Below, one piece after another: positions 49,588-57,804 of a DNA stretch of 64,000 bases. The translations under genes and the position numbers were made by a program. Numbering within the stretch: the stretch's first letter is position 1; each line of letters starts with the position of its first letter. Source of the stretch: DASXUG01 sp036504995. Its GTDB lineage: Bacteria; Pseudomonadota; Gammaproteobacteria; Burkholderiales; Methylophilaceae. The notes under the pieces were generated by a model. The model worked only from the letters and a program-made list of their open reading frames with translations. It had not been told where the DNA came from and did no database searches. The stretch is taken from NCBI GenBank assembly GCA_036504995.1, contig DASXUG010000015.1, positions 1 to 64,000 on the forward strand, read 5' to 3'.

Positions 49588-49660
49588 TGGTTTTGTTATT
49601 TAATTACAATAAGGCATCTCGTGGGGTGGTCAATTTGCGTTGAGCATAACTTGCTAATCA

Positions 49661-49957
49661 ATGAACGTTATTTATAAAATTCTTTATCCAAACGGCAAAA
49701 TTTATATTGGTCAAGATCGCACCAATTCGATTAATTATTTTGGTAGTCCTGACGATGACTTAATCGCCAAGGACTTCAGCCCTGAAGAAAGACAAAGCTT
49801 CACCATCACACGCCAAATTTTATGGGAGTCAGAAATAGCCTCTCGCTTTGAAGTCAGCCAAAAGGAAGTTGAGTTCATAAAACTTTACCGATCGAATGAC
49901 CCATCTATTGGATATAATCAATGGCCAAAATTTCAGGCTCCATATGATCCAGCCTAG
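49661..49957 (+). CDS. Small GIY-YIG-type nuclease domain protein
   Basis: 98 residues with IYKILYPNGKIYIGQD (~4-19), a variant of the GIY-YIG motif with the two Tyr kept, and a C-terminal EVEFIKLYRSNDPSIGYN (~68-85), where the Glu would bind the metal. No DNA-binding domain is attached. It is likely a small free-standing nuclease of unknown target. Single gene between the Anbu operon and the pterin dehydratase. Confidence 0.72.
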   Translation: MNVIYKILYPNGKIYIGQDRTNSINYFGSPDDDLIAKDFSPEERQSFTITRQILWESEIASRFEVSQKEVEFIKLYRSNDPSIGYNQWPKFQAPYDPA

Positions 49958-50074
49958 TCCATCCATTAAGCAGGTTGCGCCAGAGCACCCCCTCCTATCA
50001 CACGAACGGCACACTATTCCGTAGGGCGTCAATAAGTGAAGCGCATTGCGCCGTACTTATTAATAGCGGGCAAG

Positions 50075-50470
50075 CTAATCGTATTTCATATATTTAAAGC
50101 GCGCATCTTCATTCGGTGTGCCCTCTAGCGCACCACCTTCTTTGGCAGGCTGCCATTGAATCACTTCTTCCATTTTTTTTGCCAGTTGCCAGTCTTTATC
50201 GGTGATGCCTTTTGCACTGTGGGTGCAGAGTTTTACGATAACAAAGGCGTATGAAACGGTTAAGTCTGGGTGATGCCAAGCGGCTTCTGCTAGGTGGCCA
50301 ACGGTGTTGACGACCATTAATGTGGCTTTCCAGCCGCTGGTTTTGTATTTGCGGCGTATCCAGCCATCTTCATAAAACCAATGGGGAAATTCAGCGGCTA
50401 TTTTTGCCTGTATTTCGTCAATGCTATATACGCGGTCTTTGGTGTTTTCTTCGTCGATTAAATCGCTCAT
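50075..50470 (-). CDS. Pterin-4a-carbinolamine dehydratase-like protein
   Basis: 131 residues if it starts at the ATG at 50470 (MSDLIDEEN), 136 from 50485. The DCoH/PCD fold shows YEDGWIRRKYKTSGWKATLM and the active-site motif HHPDLTVSYAFVIVKLCTHSAKGITDKD (two His, Pro-Asp, later His). Methylotrophs with the H4MPT pathway carry such a gene (called pcd) near cofactor genes, and it may act on H4MPT rather than on biopterin. No phenylalanine hydroxylase is near. It is 53 bp downstream of the kinase gene. Confidence 0.88.
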   Translation of the reverse strand: MSDLIDEENTKDRVYSIDEIQAKIAAEFPHWFYEDGWIRRKYKTSGWKATLMVVNTVGHLAEAAWHHPDLTVSYAFVIVKLCTHSAKGITDKDWQLAKKMEEVIQWQPAKEGGALEGTPNEDARFKYMKYD

Positions 50471-50538
50471 GGTTTGTTTCCTCACGTTAACTTGGTTGGT
50501 ACTTGTCGGGTGCTTTCAGGCGAATGGTGCATCGGGCT

Positions 50539-51153
50539 TTAAATGACGTGTAGTGCAGATTGTGCCAACTGTGCTGGGTTAAATCCATCGGTAAATAAGC
50601 TGTAGTCATGCTTATCTAACACCCAAGTATTAAAGGTTTGGCCGACAATAAAATCCGCCAAACAGGCGTCGACTAAATCTTGCTGCGCTAGCGTTTTAGC
50701 CGTAGCTTCACGTTCAGTTGGTAGAGTAGACTTTATGAGCACTAAATGCAATGCATTGAGTTTTTGTGCAAGCCATGCGGCTAGGCTGTCGGAGGTCATC
50801 TGCCAATTTTCGGGGATGTCATCATCAGCGCACACCATTTTTGAGGGTAACCAAATGATACCTCGATGCTGCCAGCCACGCTCGGCGAGCTCAAGCTCAC
50901 TGGCGGCAGTGGCTAGGTTATCATTCAGCCCTTTCATCAGTAGGCCGTATTGATCCATAGCTAAAACTGCCATTTGATGCGCTGTGTGGTCAGAGATGCC
51001 TGTGTCGAGTTGTGCTTGACGCACGGCATCGGCAAACATGCCACCGCCTGGTACGATGACAACTTTGCCATCCCCATGTTTTGCGATTAAATCTAGCCAT
51101 GCTTGTAGCTCGCCACTACCTAGCAAGCTACCCCCGAGTTTGATGACCCACAT
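50539..51153 (-). CDS. Amino-acid-kinase family protein, methylofuran/H4MPT gene (MfnE-like)
   Basis: 204 residues. WVIKLGGSLLGSGELQAW (~2-19) and KVVIVPGGGMFADAVR (~30-45) are the aspartokinase/uridylate kinase nucleotide-binding motifs; DDIPENWQMTSDSLAAWLAQKL (~115-136) matches the H4MPT-linked subgroup. By similarity to archaeal MfnE it may phosphorylate a furan intermediate of methanofuran; in bacteria this fits methylofuran. That assignment is inferred from family and context. It lies upstream of the pterin dehydratase. Confidence 0.8.
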   Translation of the reverse strand: MWVIKLGGSLLGSGELQAWLDLIAKHGDGKVVIVPGGGMFADAVRQAQLDTGISDHTAHQMAVLAMDQYGLLMKGLNDNLATAASELELAERGWQHRGIIWLPSKMVCADDDIPENWQMTSDSLAAWLAQKLNALHLVLIKSTLPTEREATAKTLAQQDLVDACLADFIVGQTFNTWVLDKHDYSLFTDGFNPAQLAQSALHVI

Positions 51154-51241
51154 ATCTTTCCTTAATGCAGCGCTATTACTATTTACTGATAACGGATTGT
51201 GGTCTGAATTCTTGATTTTATAAGGCTTTTTGTTTAATTAG

Positions 51242-52810
51242 CTATGATAGTTCATTCACAACACTAAATGAATCTAAAAGCGCATCAAATTTTTCAATGG
51301 CTAGGGGTTTGCTGAATAAATATCCTTGATAAAAATTGCAACCGTAGGCTGCCAGCATTTCATGTTGCTCTTCTGTTTCTACTCCCTCAGCAATCACCTC
51401 CAAGTTAAAAGTTTTTGCCATATCCACAATCGCTTTCACCATGGAGGCGTCATTTTGATCTACAGTCATATCTCTGACAAAACTACGATCGATTTTTACC
51501 TGTTCAATCGGTAGTTTTTTAAGATAAGAAAGAGATGAAAATCCAGTGCCAAAATCATCTAGTGATATGCGTATTCCAAACATATCTTTGAGCACATTCA
51601 TTTTTTCAATAACGCTATCAATATCTGACACCGCAACCCCTTCAGTTAACTCAAATTTTAACAATTTTGAATTTACTTTATGTTTGCTGATGAGTTTAGA
51701 AATATACTCAATAAAATCAGGGTGATTAAATTGTTTTGCACTAATATTGACGGCCAATGTGAGCTGATTTTTTATGCTGTCGCGCTCCCAAGTCTTAAGT
51801 TGCCGTAGTGCGGTTTCCAAAACCCAATTACCAATATCAATAATCAAATCAGTCGTTTCTGCAATGGCAATAAACTTAACGGGAGAGATGTTGCCCTTGA
51901 CTGGGTGCTGCCAGCGTATGAGTGCTTCGGCGCCAATCGGTTGTGAATTTTCATCAACCTGCAGTTGATAGTGCAAAGATAGCTGCTTGGATTGAATCGC
52001 ATCTTTGAGGTCATTTTGTATCGCTACTTTGTCTTCAATGGTTTTTTGCATTTCTGGATCAAAAAACTGTCTGCGATTACCCCCAGCCTGCTTTGCCTGA
52101 TACATCGCAATATCGGCACACTTAATAATCTCTCCCGCAGATGATTGATGGTTAGAATTAAATAAGCAGATGCCAATACTTGGCGAGCTATGGTGCACGT
52201 AATTGTTTAGCTCGTATGGAGCCGCGAGTGTGTCTCTAATTCTTTCTGTGATCTCCCAAGTGATGGCAGAGGCGTCTTCTTCATACTCGCTAATTTTTTG
52301 TACCAAAATAACAAACTCATCTCCACCAAATCTGGAAACAATATCCACTACGCGAACCAGGTTCTTCATACGGCGCGCTACTTCAATTAGCAGCATGTCA
52401 CCGTACTCATGACCTTTTGTGTCGTTCAATGCTTTAAATTTGTCTATATCGATATAAATCAATGCATTGAACTCTTGGTTATCGACCTCTGCTGTGGTGA
52501 TTGCCTCTAACTTTTGCATGATAAATCTTCGGTTTTGCAACCCTGTTAGCGGGTCATGAAAAGCTAAATCGTAAATTTGCTTCTCTTTTTCCGATTTTTT
52601 ATCAATTAACCTTTCAAGTATGAGGTTAATGTTATACGCAATCTTTTTAATATCGCCGGCATAGGCTTGTGTTTGAATAGTTAGATTTTCACTCGTCAAT
52701 GTTGGTAACTTAGAGATGGTTTCGGTTTCCAATTGCAATAGTCTTAACTGATCAGTCAGGCTCAGAACCTCTGAGTTGCCGTCTACATAATCTTCATTTA
52801 GACACTTCAT
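51242..52810 (-). CDS. GGDEF-EAL cyclic-di-GMP enzyme (output of the Sia module)
   Basis: 522 residues. The N-terminal ~80 residues are helical and without a PAS domain (a likely SiaC-binding part). GGDEF domain ~85-250: HDPLTGLQNRR, DIDKFKALND and intact FGGDEF. EAL domain ~265-515: GAEALIRWQHP, NISAKQF, FELTEGV, DDFGTGFSSLSYL and KIDRSF, all the metal and catalytic residues kept. Both activities are therefore possible. AGGAGG lies 9 nt before the start. It is the last gene of the siaA-siaB-siaC run, in the place of siaD, which in Pseudomonas is a GGDEF-only cyclase. Confidence 0.92.
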   Translation of the reverse strand: MKCLNEDYVDGNSEVLSLTDQLRLLQLETETISKLPTLTSENLTIQTQAYAGDIKKIAYNINLILERLIDKKSEKEKQIYDLAFHDPLTGLQNRRFIMQKLEAITTAEVDNQEFNALIYIDIDKFKALNDTKGHEYGDMLLIEVARRMKNLVRVVDIVSRFGGDEFVILVQKISEYEEDASAITWEITERIRDTLAAPYELNNYVHHSSPSIGICLFNSNHQSSAGEIIKCADIAMYQAKQAGGNRRQFFDPEMQKTIEDKVAIQNDLKDAIQSKQLSLHYQLQVDENSQPIGAEALIRWQHPVKGNISPVKFIAIAETTDLIIDIGNWVLETALRQLKTWERDSIKNQLTLAVNISAKQFNHPDFIEYISKLISKHKVNSKLLKFELTEGVAVSDIDSVIEKMNVLKDMFGIRISLDDFGTGFSSLSYLKKLPIEQVKIDRSFVRDMTVDQNDASMVKAIVDMAKTFNLEVIAEGVETEEQHEMLAAYGCNFYQGYLFSKPLAIEKFDALLDSFSVVNELS

Positions 52811-52840
52811 CAGCTTTTACCTCCTAATAACAATACTACG

Positions 52841-52877
52841 TTCACTGAAAAACGCAAACCATGCGCTTTTCAGTGAA
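52841..52877 (-). other. Strong stem-loop between siaC and the GGDEF-EAL gene
   Basis: TTCACTGAAAA (52841-52851) and TTTTCAGTGAA (52867-52877) are perfect 11-bp arms; CGC/GCG inside extends the stem. It starts 12 nt after the siaC stop and ends ~30 nt before the next start codon, with no T-run. It could lower read-through or protect the siaABC message. Confidence 0.6.
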
Positions 52878-52889
52878 GGCTTAAAAGAT

Positions 52890-53276
52890 TTACGCAGCAC
52901 TAATGGTTACCGCGTTAAAGTCGAGGCTAGGAAACTCTTCTGCAATATCGTCTCCAAAGTCTTTAATGGTGTCATCTTCTTCATCGTAAATCCAATTAAG
53001 CGTTACCGTTTGTTGATGTGCTGAATGCTCATTGAGCAACTGAAAAATGTTGAATAACATTTTCGTGCTGGCACTATTAAAATAGGTCAGCTTAAAGTTG
53101 AAGTTAATCGGTTTTGTGTTGACCTTCAGAAAATCAACCAAGCCCATGATGATGGGGTAAAAAAATCGACTGGCATCTTCAGGATAGGCCTCGCCAGACA
53201 TGGTTAGTTGGTTAAATGTATATTTAAAATCCACTTCCGGTGAATCATTGGTTGCTCTGATATATAAATCTTCCAT
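52890..53276 (-). CDS. siaC: SiaC-family (DUF1987) phospho-switch protein
   Basis: 128 residues. EDLYIRATNDSPEVDFKY and LTMSGEAYPEDASRFFYPIIMGL (~25-47) are the DUF1987 signature; FNSASTKMLFNIFQLL (~67-82) carries the Ser/Thr that is phosphorylated by the kinase in SiaC (a Thr in that motif). When dephosphorylated, SiaC activates the diguanylate cyclase in Pseudomonas. It lies between the kinase and the GGDEF-EAL gene. Confidence 0.9.
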   Translation of the reverse strand: MEDLYIRATNDSPEVDFKYTFNQLTMSGEAYPEDASRFFYPIIMGLVDFLKVNTKPINFNFKLTYFNSASTKMLFNIFQLLNEHSAHQQTVTLNWIYDEEDDTIKDFGDDIAEEFPSLDFNAVTISAA

Positions 53277-53302
53277 ATTTAATTCCTAGTCTTAATATTA
53301 AA

Positions 53303-53854
53303 TCAAAGTATTGTTTTTAAATGTAATTCTGAATATTGATTGTCATATTCAGCGATAGATTTAAAGTGATATTCAATAGGTAATGCCGAGTCTCTGGCGA
53401 TGGTCAGCAAACCTAGCCCAGCCCCTTTGCTAGTCTCATCGCCAGTCGTGTCATCACTTCGCAACTGTGCTTTGTAGGCCGCTTTTACCTCTTCTTTGCT
53501 CATGCCATTGACCATGTCAATCTTGTCAGAAATACGGGACACGAACTCTCTGCCGACTACATTTCCACATATAATAAAGTACTGACCATCTTGCTTGCCC
53601 ACAGCAACCGCCCCAATTTTTTCTGCATTCCCATCTAAAGACTGAGGGGAGTAATGCAAGGCATTTTGTATCATCTCGATAAAACTTGAAAAAACTTTTC
53701 TTGTGCTTGAAGGGTTTTCCGAGTTTTCAAAACGATGCTTAAGCACGTCTCCCATTGTCGCTATTGCATTTTGAGAAATCTTGCCACTGTAATAAAAGAC
53801 AATACCTTTTTCTAAGGCCTGATTTTTGAAGCTACTAAATAAATCAATTTCCAC
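53303..53854 (-). CDS. siaB: SiaB-family histidine-kinase-like protein kinase
   Basis: 183 residues. A GHKL-type ATPase fold adapted to Ser/Thr phosphorylation: RKVFSSFIEMIQNALHYSP (~49-67, N box) and the Gly motif GAGLGLLTIARDS (~144-156). There is no phosphorylatable His domain, as expected for SiaB, which phosphorylates SiaC. It is 14 bp after the phosphatase gene. Confidence 0.88.
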   Translation of the reverse strand: MEIDLFSSFKNQALEKGIVFYYSGKISQNAIATMGDVLKHRFENSENPSSTRKVFSSFIEMIQNALHYSPQSLDGNAEKIGAVAVGKQDGQYFIICGNVVGREFVSRISDKIDMVNGMSKEEVKAAYKAQLRSDDTTGDETSKGAGLGLLTIARDSALPIEYHFKSIAEYDNQYSELHLKTIL

Positions 53855-53868
53855 AAAGTTCTCCTAAA

Positions 53869-55146
53869 TTAAAGTTTAAAGCCAATAGCGCTGACGTCAT
53901 CTCTGCGTTTTTGCTTGCCCTGATATTGGTAATAGGCATTCATCAGCTCAGTTTCTTGTTCAGCCATAGGCAACGCATGGTGTTTCAGCAGTAGCTCGGA
54001 GTAGCGTTTTTTACCAAATGCTATGCTTTTCTCACCGCCGATTTGATCAATAATTCCATCTGTAGTGAGATACACACACATTCCCTCAGTGATCTCTATT
54101 TCTGTGTTGGCCCACTTGAAATCCATTGGGGTGTCGATATAACCCACCCCTTTTTTGCTAGGGGCTAATACGTGTACTTCAGATTCATCTGGGTTAATAT
54201 AAAAAAGTGGTGTTTTAGCGCCAGCGTAGGTGATTTTTTTCTTTGCGGTGTTCACCCAGATAAACACGGCGTCCATACCATCGTCAGAGCCGTCTTTGCT
54301 CGCCATTTTGTTAAACTTATGGTCTGCATCAGAGGTGAATCGAGCTTCTCCAATTTGACCAAGCGCGGCTTTAACTTTGCGGTTCATTACACTCAGTGCA
54401 CTTGCTGGATCGTGACGATTATCTTCTACTAAAACATGGTCAATAAACGACGCCATAATAAGCGTCATAAATGCGCCAGGTACCCCATGACCAGTGCAAT
54501 CTATAAGCGCTAAAAAGAAGCCATCATCAAATTTCTTGCAGAAATAGTAATCGCCACCAACCTTATCTCTAGGTTCCCAATGCAAGTAGTAATCAGAAAG
54601 GCTGGCAGCTAAATCTTGCTTTGAGCTTCTTAAGAATGAGTTTTGTATCACGCTGGCATAGTTAATACTTTCCATCACCAGTCTGTTTTTTTCTGCTTGC
54701 AGGTTGGTAATGACTTTAACCAGATCCTCTCCTATACCAACACCCAAATATTGACCGCTGGCGTTGGTGATGATAAATCCGTCGTTGAGTGTTTTTCTAC
54801 CAGAGCCAGCTACTTTAAAACTGAGCTCTTCAATACTCATGGACTCATCAACAATCAGCGGTGATTTGTCCATAAAAGCGATGCAGCTTTTTCTGCCAAA
54901 TAAGTCACGATAAAATGGCTTAGCCATTCCATCCATAAAGATATTTCGGTTAATCAGCCCTATCGGCCTGTTATTTTCAATCACGGGTAAACCAATGACA
55001 TTTTCATGCATGGTAAACGCCGTCACTACATCTTCGTTCGTATGTACAGGGGACAATACAGGAACATTAATCAATAAGTTTTTTGCAATATATTCGGACT
55101 CAATTTCAGTTAAGCCTGCATTAGATCGATTTATCTCAGTGATCAT
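53869..55146 (-). CDS. siaA: CBS-domain PP2C-type phosphatase (SiaA-like)
   Basis: 425 residues. Residues ~25-150 are two CBS domains (VLSPVHTNEDVVTAFTMHEN, GLPVIENNRPIGLINR; PLIVDESMSIEELSFKV, DGFIITNASGQYLGVG). A short coiled coil follows, then a SpoIIE/RsbU-type phosphatase with metal residues in VGGDYYFCKKFDDG (~196-209) and DCTGHGVPGAF (~216-226). Pseudomonas SiaA has a membrane periplasmic sensor instead; here the signal would be cytoplasmic, probably an adenine nucleotide. It should dephosphorylate SiaC. First gene of the run. Confidence 0.88.
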   Translation of the reverse strand: MITEINRSNAGLTEIESEYIAKNLLINVPVLSPVHTNEDVVTAFTMHENVIGLPVIENNRPIGLINRNIFMDGMAKPFYRDLFGRKSCIAFMDKSPLIVDESMSIEELSFKVAGSGRKTLNDGFIITNASGQYLGVGIGEDLVKVITNLQAEKNRLVMESINYASVIQNSFLRSSKQDLAASLSDYYLHWEPRDKVGGDYYFCKKFDDGFFLALIDCTGHGVPGAFMTLIMASFIDHVLVEDNRHDPASALSVMNRKVKAALGQIGEARFTSDADHKFNKMASKDGSDDGMDAVFIWVNTAKKKITYAGAKTPLFYINPDESEVHVLAPSKKGVGYIDTPMDFKWANTEIEITEGMCVYLTTDGIIDQIGGEKSIAFGKKRYSELLLKHHALPMAEQETELMNAYYQYQGKQKRRDDVSAIGFKL

Positions 55147-55296
55147 ATTTTCTCCGGGTTAAAGTGACTGGCAAGCATTACGAAGTGATGTCTGCCAGAA
55201 GCCATAACGAGAAAATAGAATTAATCTTTAGCCGATTAGGGTTGATTCACATAAGCTTCATAAAAGCTTAATATTAAAGGAGAAATTGACTGGTCA

Positions 55297-55318
55297 TGGA
55301 CTTGTGAAACCAAGTCCA
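55297..55318. other. Short perfect stem-loop between siaA promoter and pabB end
   Basis: TGGACTTG (55297-55304) and CAAGTCCA (55311-55318) flank loop TGAAAC. No T-run is present on the minus strand after pabB, so a terminator role is unsure. The remaining 55147-55356 region has no gene. Confidence 0.45.
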
Positions 55319-55356
55319 ATGCGGGATAAATTGGCCGTTAAGGCCGTTTTGGATGC

Positions 55357-56727
55357 TTATTTGCTGGGGCTGAAAAAGGTCTTCATAAGTGACAGCATTG
55401 AGGATGCTTTATCCCATGTTTCACGATATTCTTTTTGCATTTCAGAATCTGCCACAATACCGCCGCCAGCGTAAAAGCGAATTTCATTATTATTATAGAT
55501 TGCGGTGCGAATGGTGATGTTGGTATCCATATTGCCATCAAAACCAATATAACCGATTGCACCACAATATAGGCCTCTGCGGTTAGGCTCTAGCTCCTCA
55601 ATAATCTGCATGGCGCGTAGTTTAGGCGCACCCGTAATTGAGCCGCCTGGGAAGCAGCCGCGCAATAAATCTATGGCGGTCATATTGGGGGCGAGTTTGC
55701 CTGTGACTGTGCTGACTAGATGATGCACATTGGCAAAGCTTTCCAGTGCAAATAGGCGGTCAGCGCGTACATGCGTACAACTTTTACTAATGTCATTACG
55801 CAATAAATCCACAATCATCAGGTTTTCAGCGCGGTCTTTTAAGCTGGTTTGTAGTTCTTTAGCGTTCTCAGCATCTTGTGCAGCATCATCTGCTCGTGGG
55901 CGAGTGCCTTTGATTGGCCGCGTTTCTACGTGGTCCCCTACTACTTGTAAAAAGCGTTCTGGCGAAGCCGATAGCACTTGCAGATGCGGCAAATTCATAT
56001 AAGTCATAAATGGCGCTGGGGATATTTTGCGTAATTGCAAATACGCTTGCCATGCATCACCTGTGGCTGGGGCGCTAAAACGTTGCGCTAGATTGACCTG
56101 ATAGCAATCGCCCTCAACGATATAGCGTTTTATACGATTAAATGCCGATTCATAGCTTGTTAAAGACATATTGGAAGTGACTTCTGCGTGCACCTCAAAT
56201 GATTCACGAGGGATCGCTACCTGTGTGTCTTCAAATAACGCACACAAGTTCGGCCAATCTTGCTTCGTTTGCGCATCAAACCCATGTGAAATAAGGCAGG
56301 CGGTTTTCTCACGATGATCCACCACTAGCGCCCAATCGTAAATGCCCACCATCATATCGGGAATATGTTCCGCATCAATTGCGGTTTCGGGTAAGCGTTC
56401 AACTCTGCGTGCTAGATCATAGCCAAAATAGCCTATCGCCCCGCCTTCAAATATAAATGAGCTTTGCGTTGTGGCGTAAGGCTCTAACGCTTGTTTCAAT
56501 AATGCAAAAGGGTCGCCATTGTTTTGCGTAATGCCATCTCGTTGCCAAATCTCTGTCTTATCGCCTTGAGTGGTTAGCGTGATAAATGGCTTGGCAGCCA
56601 TCACATCATAGCGTCCATATTGGCTGCCAGGCTGTCCACTATCTAAAAAAACTGCCCACGGTAAGTGTGCAATGCGCGTGAATAGGCTCGCGCTATCTGA
56701 AGTGTAGGGGAGTTTGAGTGTAAGCAT
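55357..56727 (-). CDS. pabB: Aminodeoxychorismate synthase component I
   Basis: Makes 4-amino-4-deoxychorismate from chorismate on the way to p-aminobenzoate. 456 residues of the anthranilate synthase I/PabB fold: AIGYFGYDLARRVERLP, YKRYIVEGDCYQVNLAQRF-type block (IVEGDCYQVNLAQRF), PFMTYMNLP, ETRPIKGTRPR (~268-278), HLVSTVTGKL, RGCFPGGSITGAPKLRAM and GYIGFDGNMDTNITIRT. The PIKGTRPR Lys marks PabB rather than TrpE. It is 9 bp after a methylofuran/H4MPT gene, so it is part of that operon; pABA is a precursor of both folate and H4MPT. Confidence 0.95.
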   Translation of the reverse strand: MLTLKLPYTSDSASLFTRIAHLPWAVFLDSGQPGSQYGRYDVMAAKPFITLTTQGDKTEIWQRDGITQNNGDPFALLKQALEPYATTQSSFIFEGGAIGYFGYDLARRVERLPETAIDAEHIPDMMVGIYDWALVVDHREKTACLISHGFDAQTKQDWPNLCALFEDTQVAIPRESFEVHAEVTSNMSLTSYESAFNRIKRYIVEGDCYQVNLAQRFSAPATGDAWQAYLQLRKISPAPFMTYMNLPHLQVLSASPERFLQVVGDHVETRPIKGTRPRADDAAQDAENAKELQTSLKDRAENLMIVDLLRNDISKSCTHVRADRLFALESFANVHHLVSTVTGKLAPNMTAIDLLRGCFPGGSITGAPKLRAMQIIEELEPNRRGLYCGAIGYIGFDGNMDTNITIRTAIYNNNEIRFYAGGGIVADSEMQKEYRETWDKASSMLSLMKTFFSPSK

Positions 56728-56736
56728 GGATTGGCG

Positions 56737-57777
56737 CTATTTTACAGCAAGATAGGCTACTGCATAAGCTGGAAAGCAGACGCCAGCCCAGTGTTGTGTG
56801 ATTTCTGTTTCAGCGGAGATGACTTGTTGAATATCGTAATATGTTCTATTTAAGCGTGTGGCTAGCGCTTGCAGCACCTGCCTACCGACGCCAGCGCCAA
56901 TAATCGGGGCATCTGCACTGATCAGATTTCTAGAGAGATGTCTTAGCGCGGCTGATTGCATCAGTGATAATTGCTGGTCATGGAAAGCCCAGGCAAGCTG
57001 TTTCCAAACCTGGACATCAGCCTCTGCGAGATCGCGCCCTATCATGCGGGCGATACGGCGTGCAGTAGCCTCTGTGGACTTGTCTGCACCATCTGCGGTA
57101 CTGCTCATATCGTCAGCTTCGTCTAAATAGCCCAGCAAGCGGTAGACATCGGCGGTGGTGGCAAAGTGCTCTGCCGCGACCCCGCAGCGTTCACCAGCAA
57201 AATCAATGTGCCGTGCTATTGCCATGAGTGGTGTACGTATCATGCCCGTATACACCAGTTCATCATATTGTAAGCGGCTAGCATCGGTAAAGCCGCGAAT
57301 TTGTGGCACGCCATCGGCCAATAAAACAAAGTCTGTTGTCGTACTGCCAAAATCTATCAATAGCCCTTGTTGAAACTCGTGCGCCAAGTAAGTGGCGCTA
57401 GCGAGCCAGTTAGCGGAGGCGATATTGTTTGCCATGGCAGGTACTTGCTCAAAACAGACAAAGCCAGATAAACCCGCGTAATAACAAATATCTCCATTGA
57501 TCAGGTTTTGCATGGTTTGTGCAATCTCGCATACGCCAGTGAGGCGATCAGGGAAAATATCAGCAAGCTCGCCTGTCATTGTGATGGCGTGCTGAGTAGC
57601 CTGTCGCGGCATTTCTGCGATAATGGCTTTAACCGCCGCCGTTAATTGATCTAGTCCCAGCCATAATGGGCAGGCTTTTTGTATAACCGCCAGCGCTTTG
57701 CCTGTGGGGTCAAGCAGTGCGGCTTTGACATGAGCTCCGCCTATATCCCAGCCAATAATAAATGTTTGTTGTGTCAT
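56737..57777 (-). CDS. Hydantoinase/oxoprolinase-like H4MPT/methylofuran pathway protein (MfnF-like)
   Basis: 346 residues of the ASKHA fold. IGWDIGGAHVKAALLDPTGK (~8-27) is the phosphate 1 loop with GGAHVKAA typical of the H4MPT-linked subgroup; ITMTGELADIFPDR, DFGSTTTDFVLLADG (~141-155) and GAGVGRQVLQAL (~302-313) follow. In archaea MfnF joins the furan unit to tyramine in methanofuran. In methylotrophic bacteria homologues are required for the C1 transfer cofactors. The exact step here is inferred. It lies between the ATP-grasp gene and pabB. Confidence 0.88.
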   Translation of the reverse strand: MTQQTFIIGWDIGGAHVKAALLDPTGKALAVIQKACPLWLGLDQLTAAVKAIIAEMPRQATQHAITMTGELADIFPDRLTGVCEIAQTMQNLINGDICYYAGLSGFVCFEQVPAMANNIASANWLASATYLAHEFQQGLLIDFGSTTTDFVLLADGVPQIRGFTDASRLQYDELVYTGMIRTPLMAIARHIDFAGERCGVAAEHFATTADVYRLLGYLDEADDMSSTADGADKSTEATARRIARMIGRDLAEADVQVWKQLAWAFHDQQLSLMQSAALRHLSRNLISADAPIIGAGVGRQVLQALATRLNRTYYDIQQVISAETEITQHWAGVCFPAYAVAYLAVK

Positions 57778-57804
57778 ACTTTTAAGTAGCTTTAGTTCAG
57801 GTGG

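Noticed and set aside
49661..49957. GIY-YIG gene as an intron homing endonuclease or mobile element
   Set aside because: No intron, repeat or interrupted gene surrounds it.
55286..55474. 62-codon plus-strand frame with the 55297 hairpin as a leader peptide or riboswitch
   Set aside because: It extends antisense into pabB and no downstream plus-strand gene exists for it to control.
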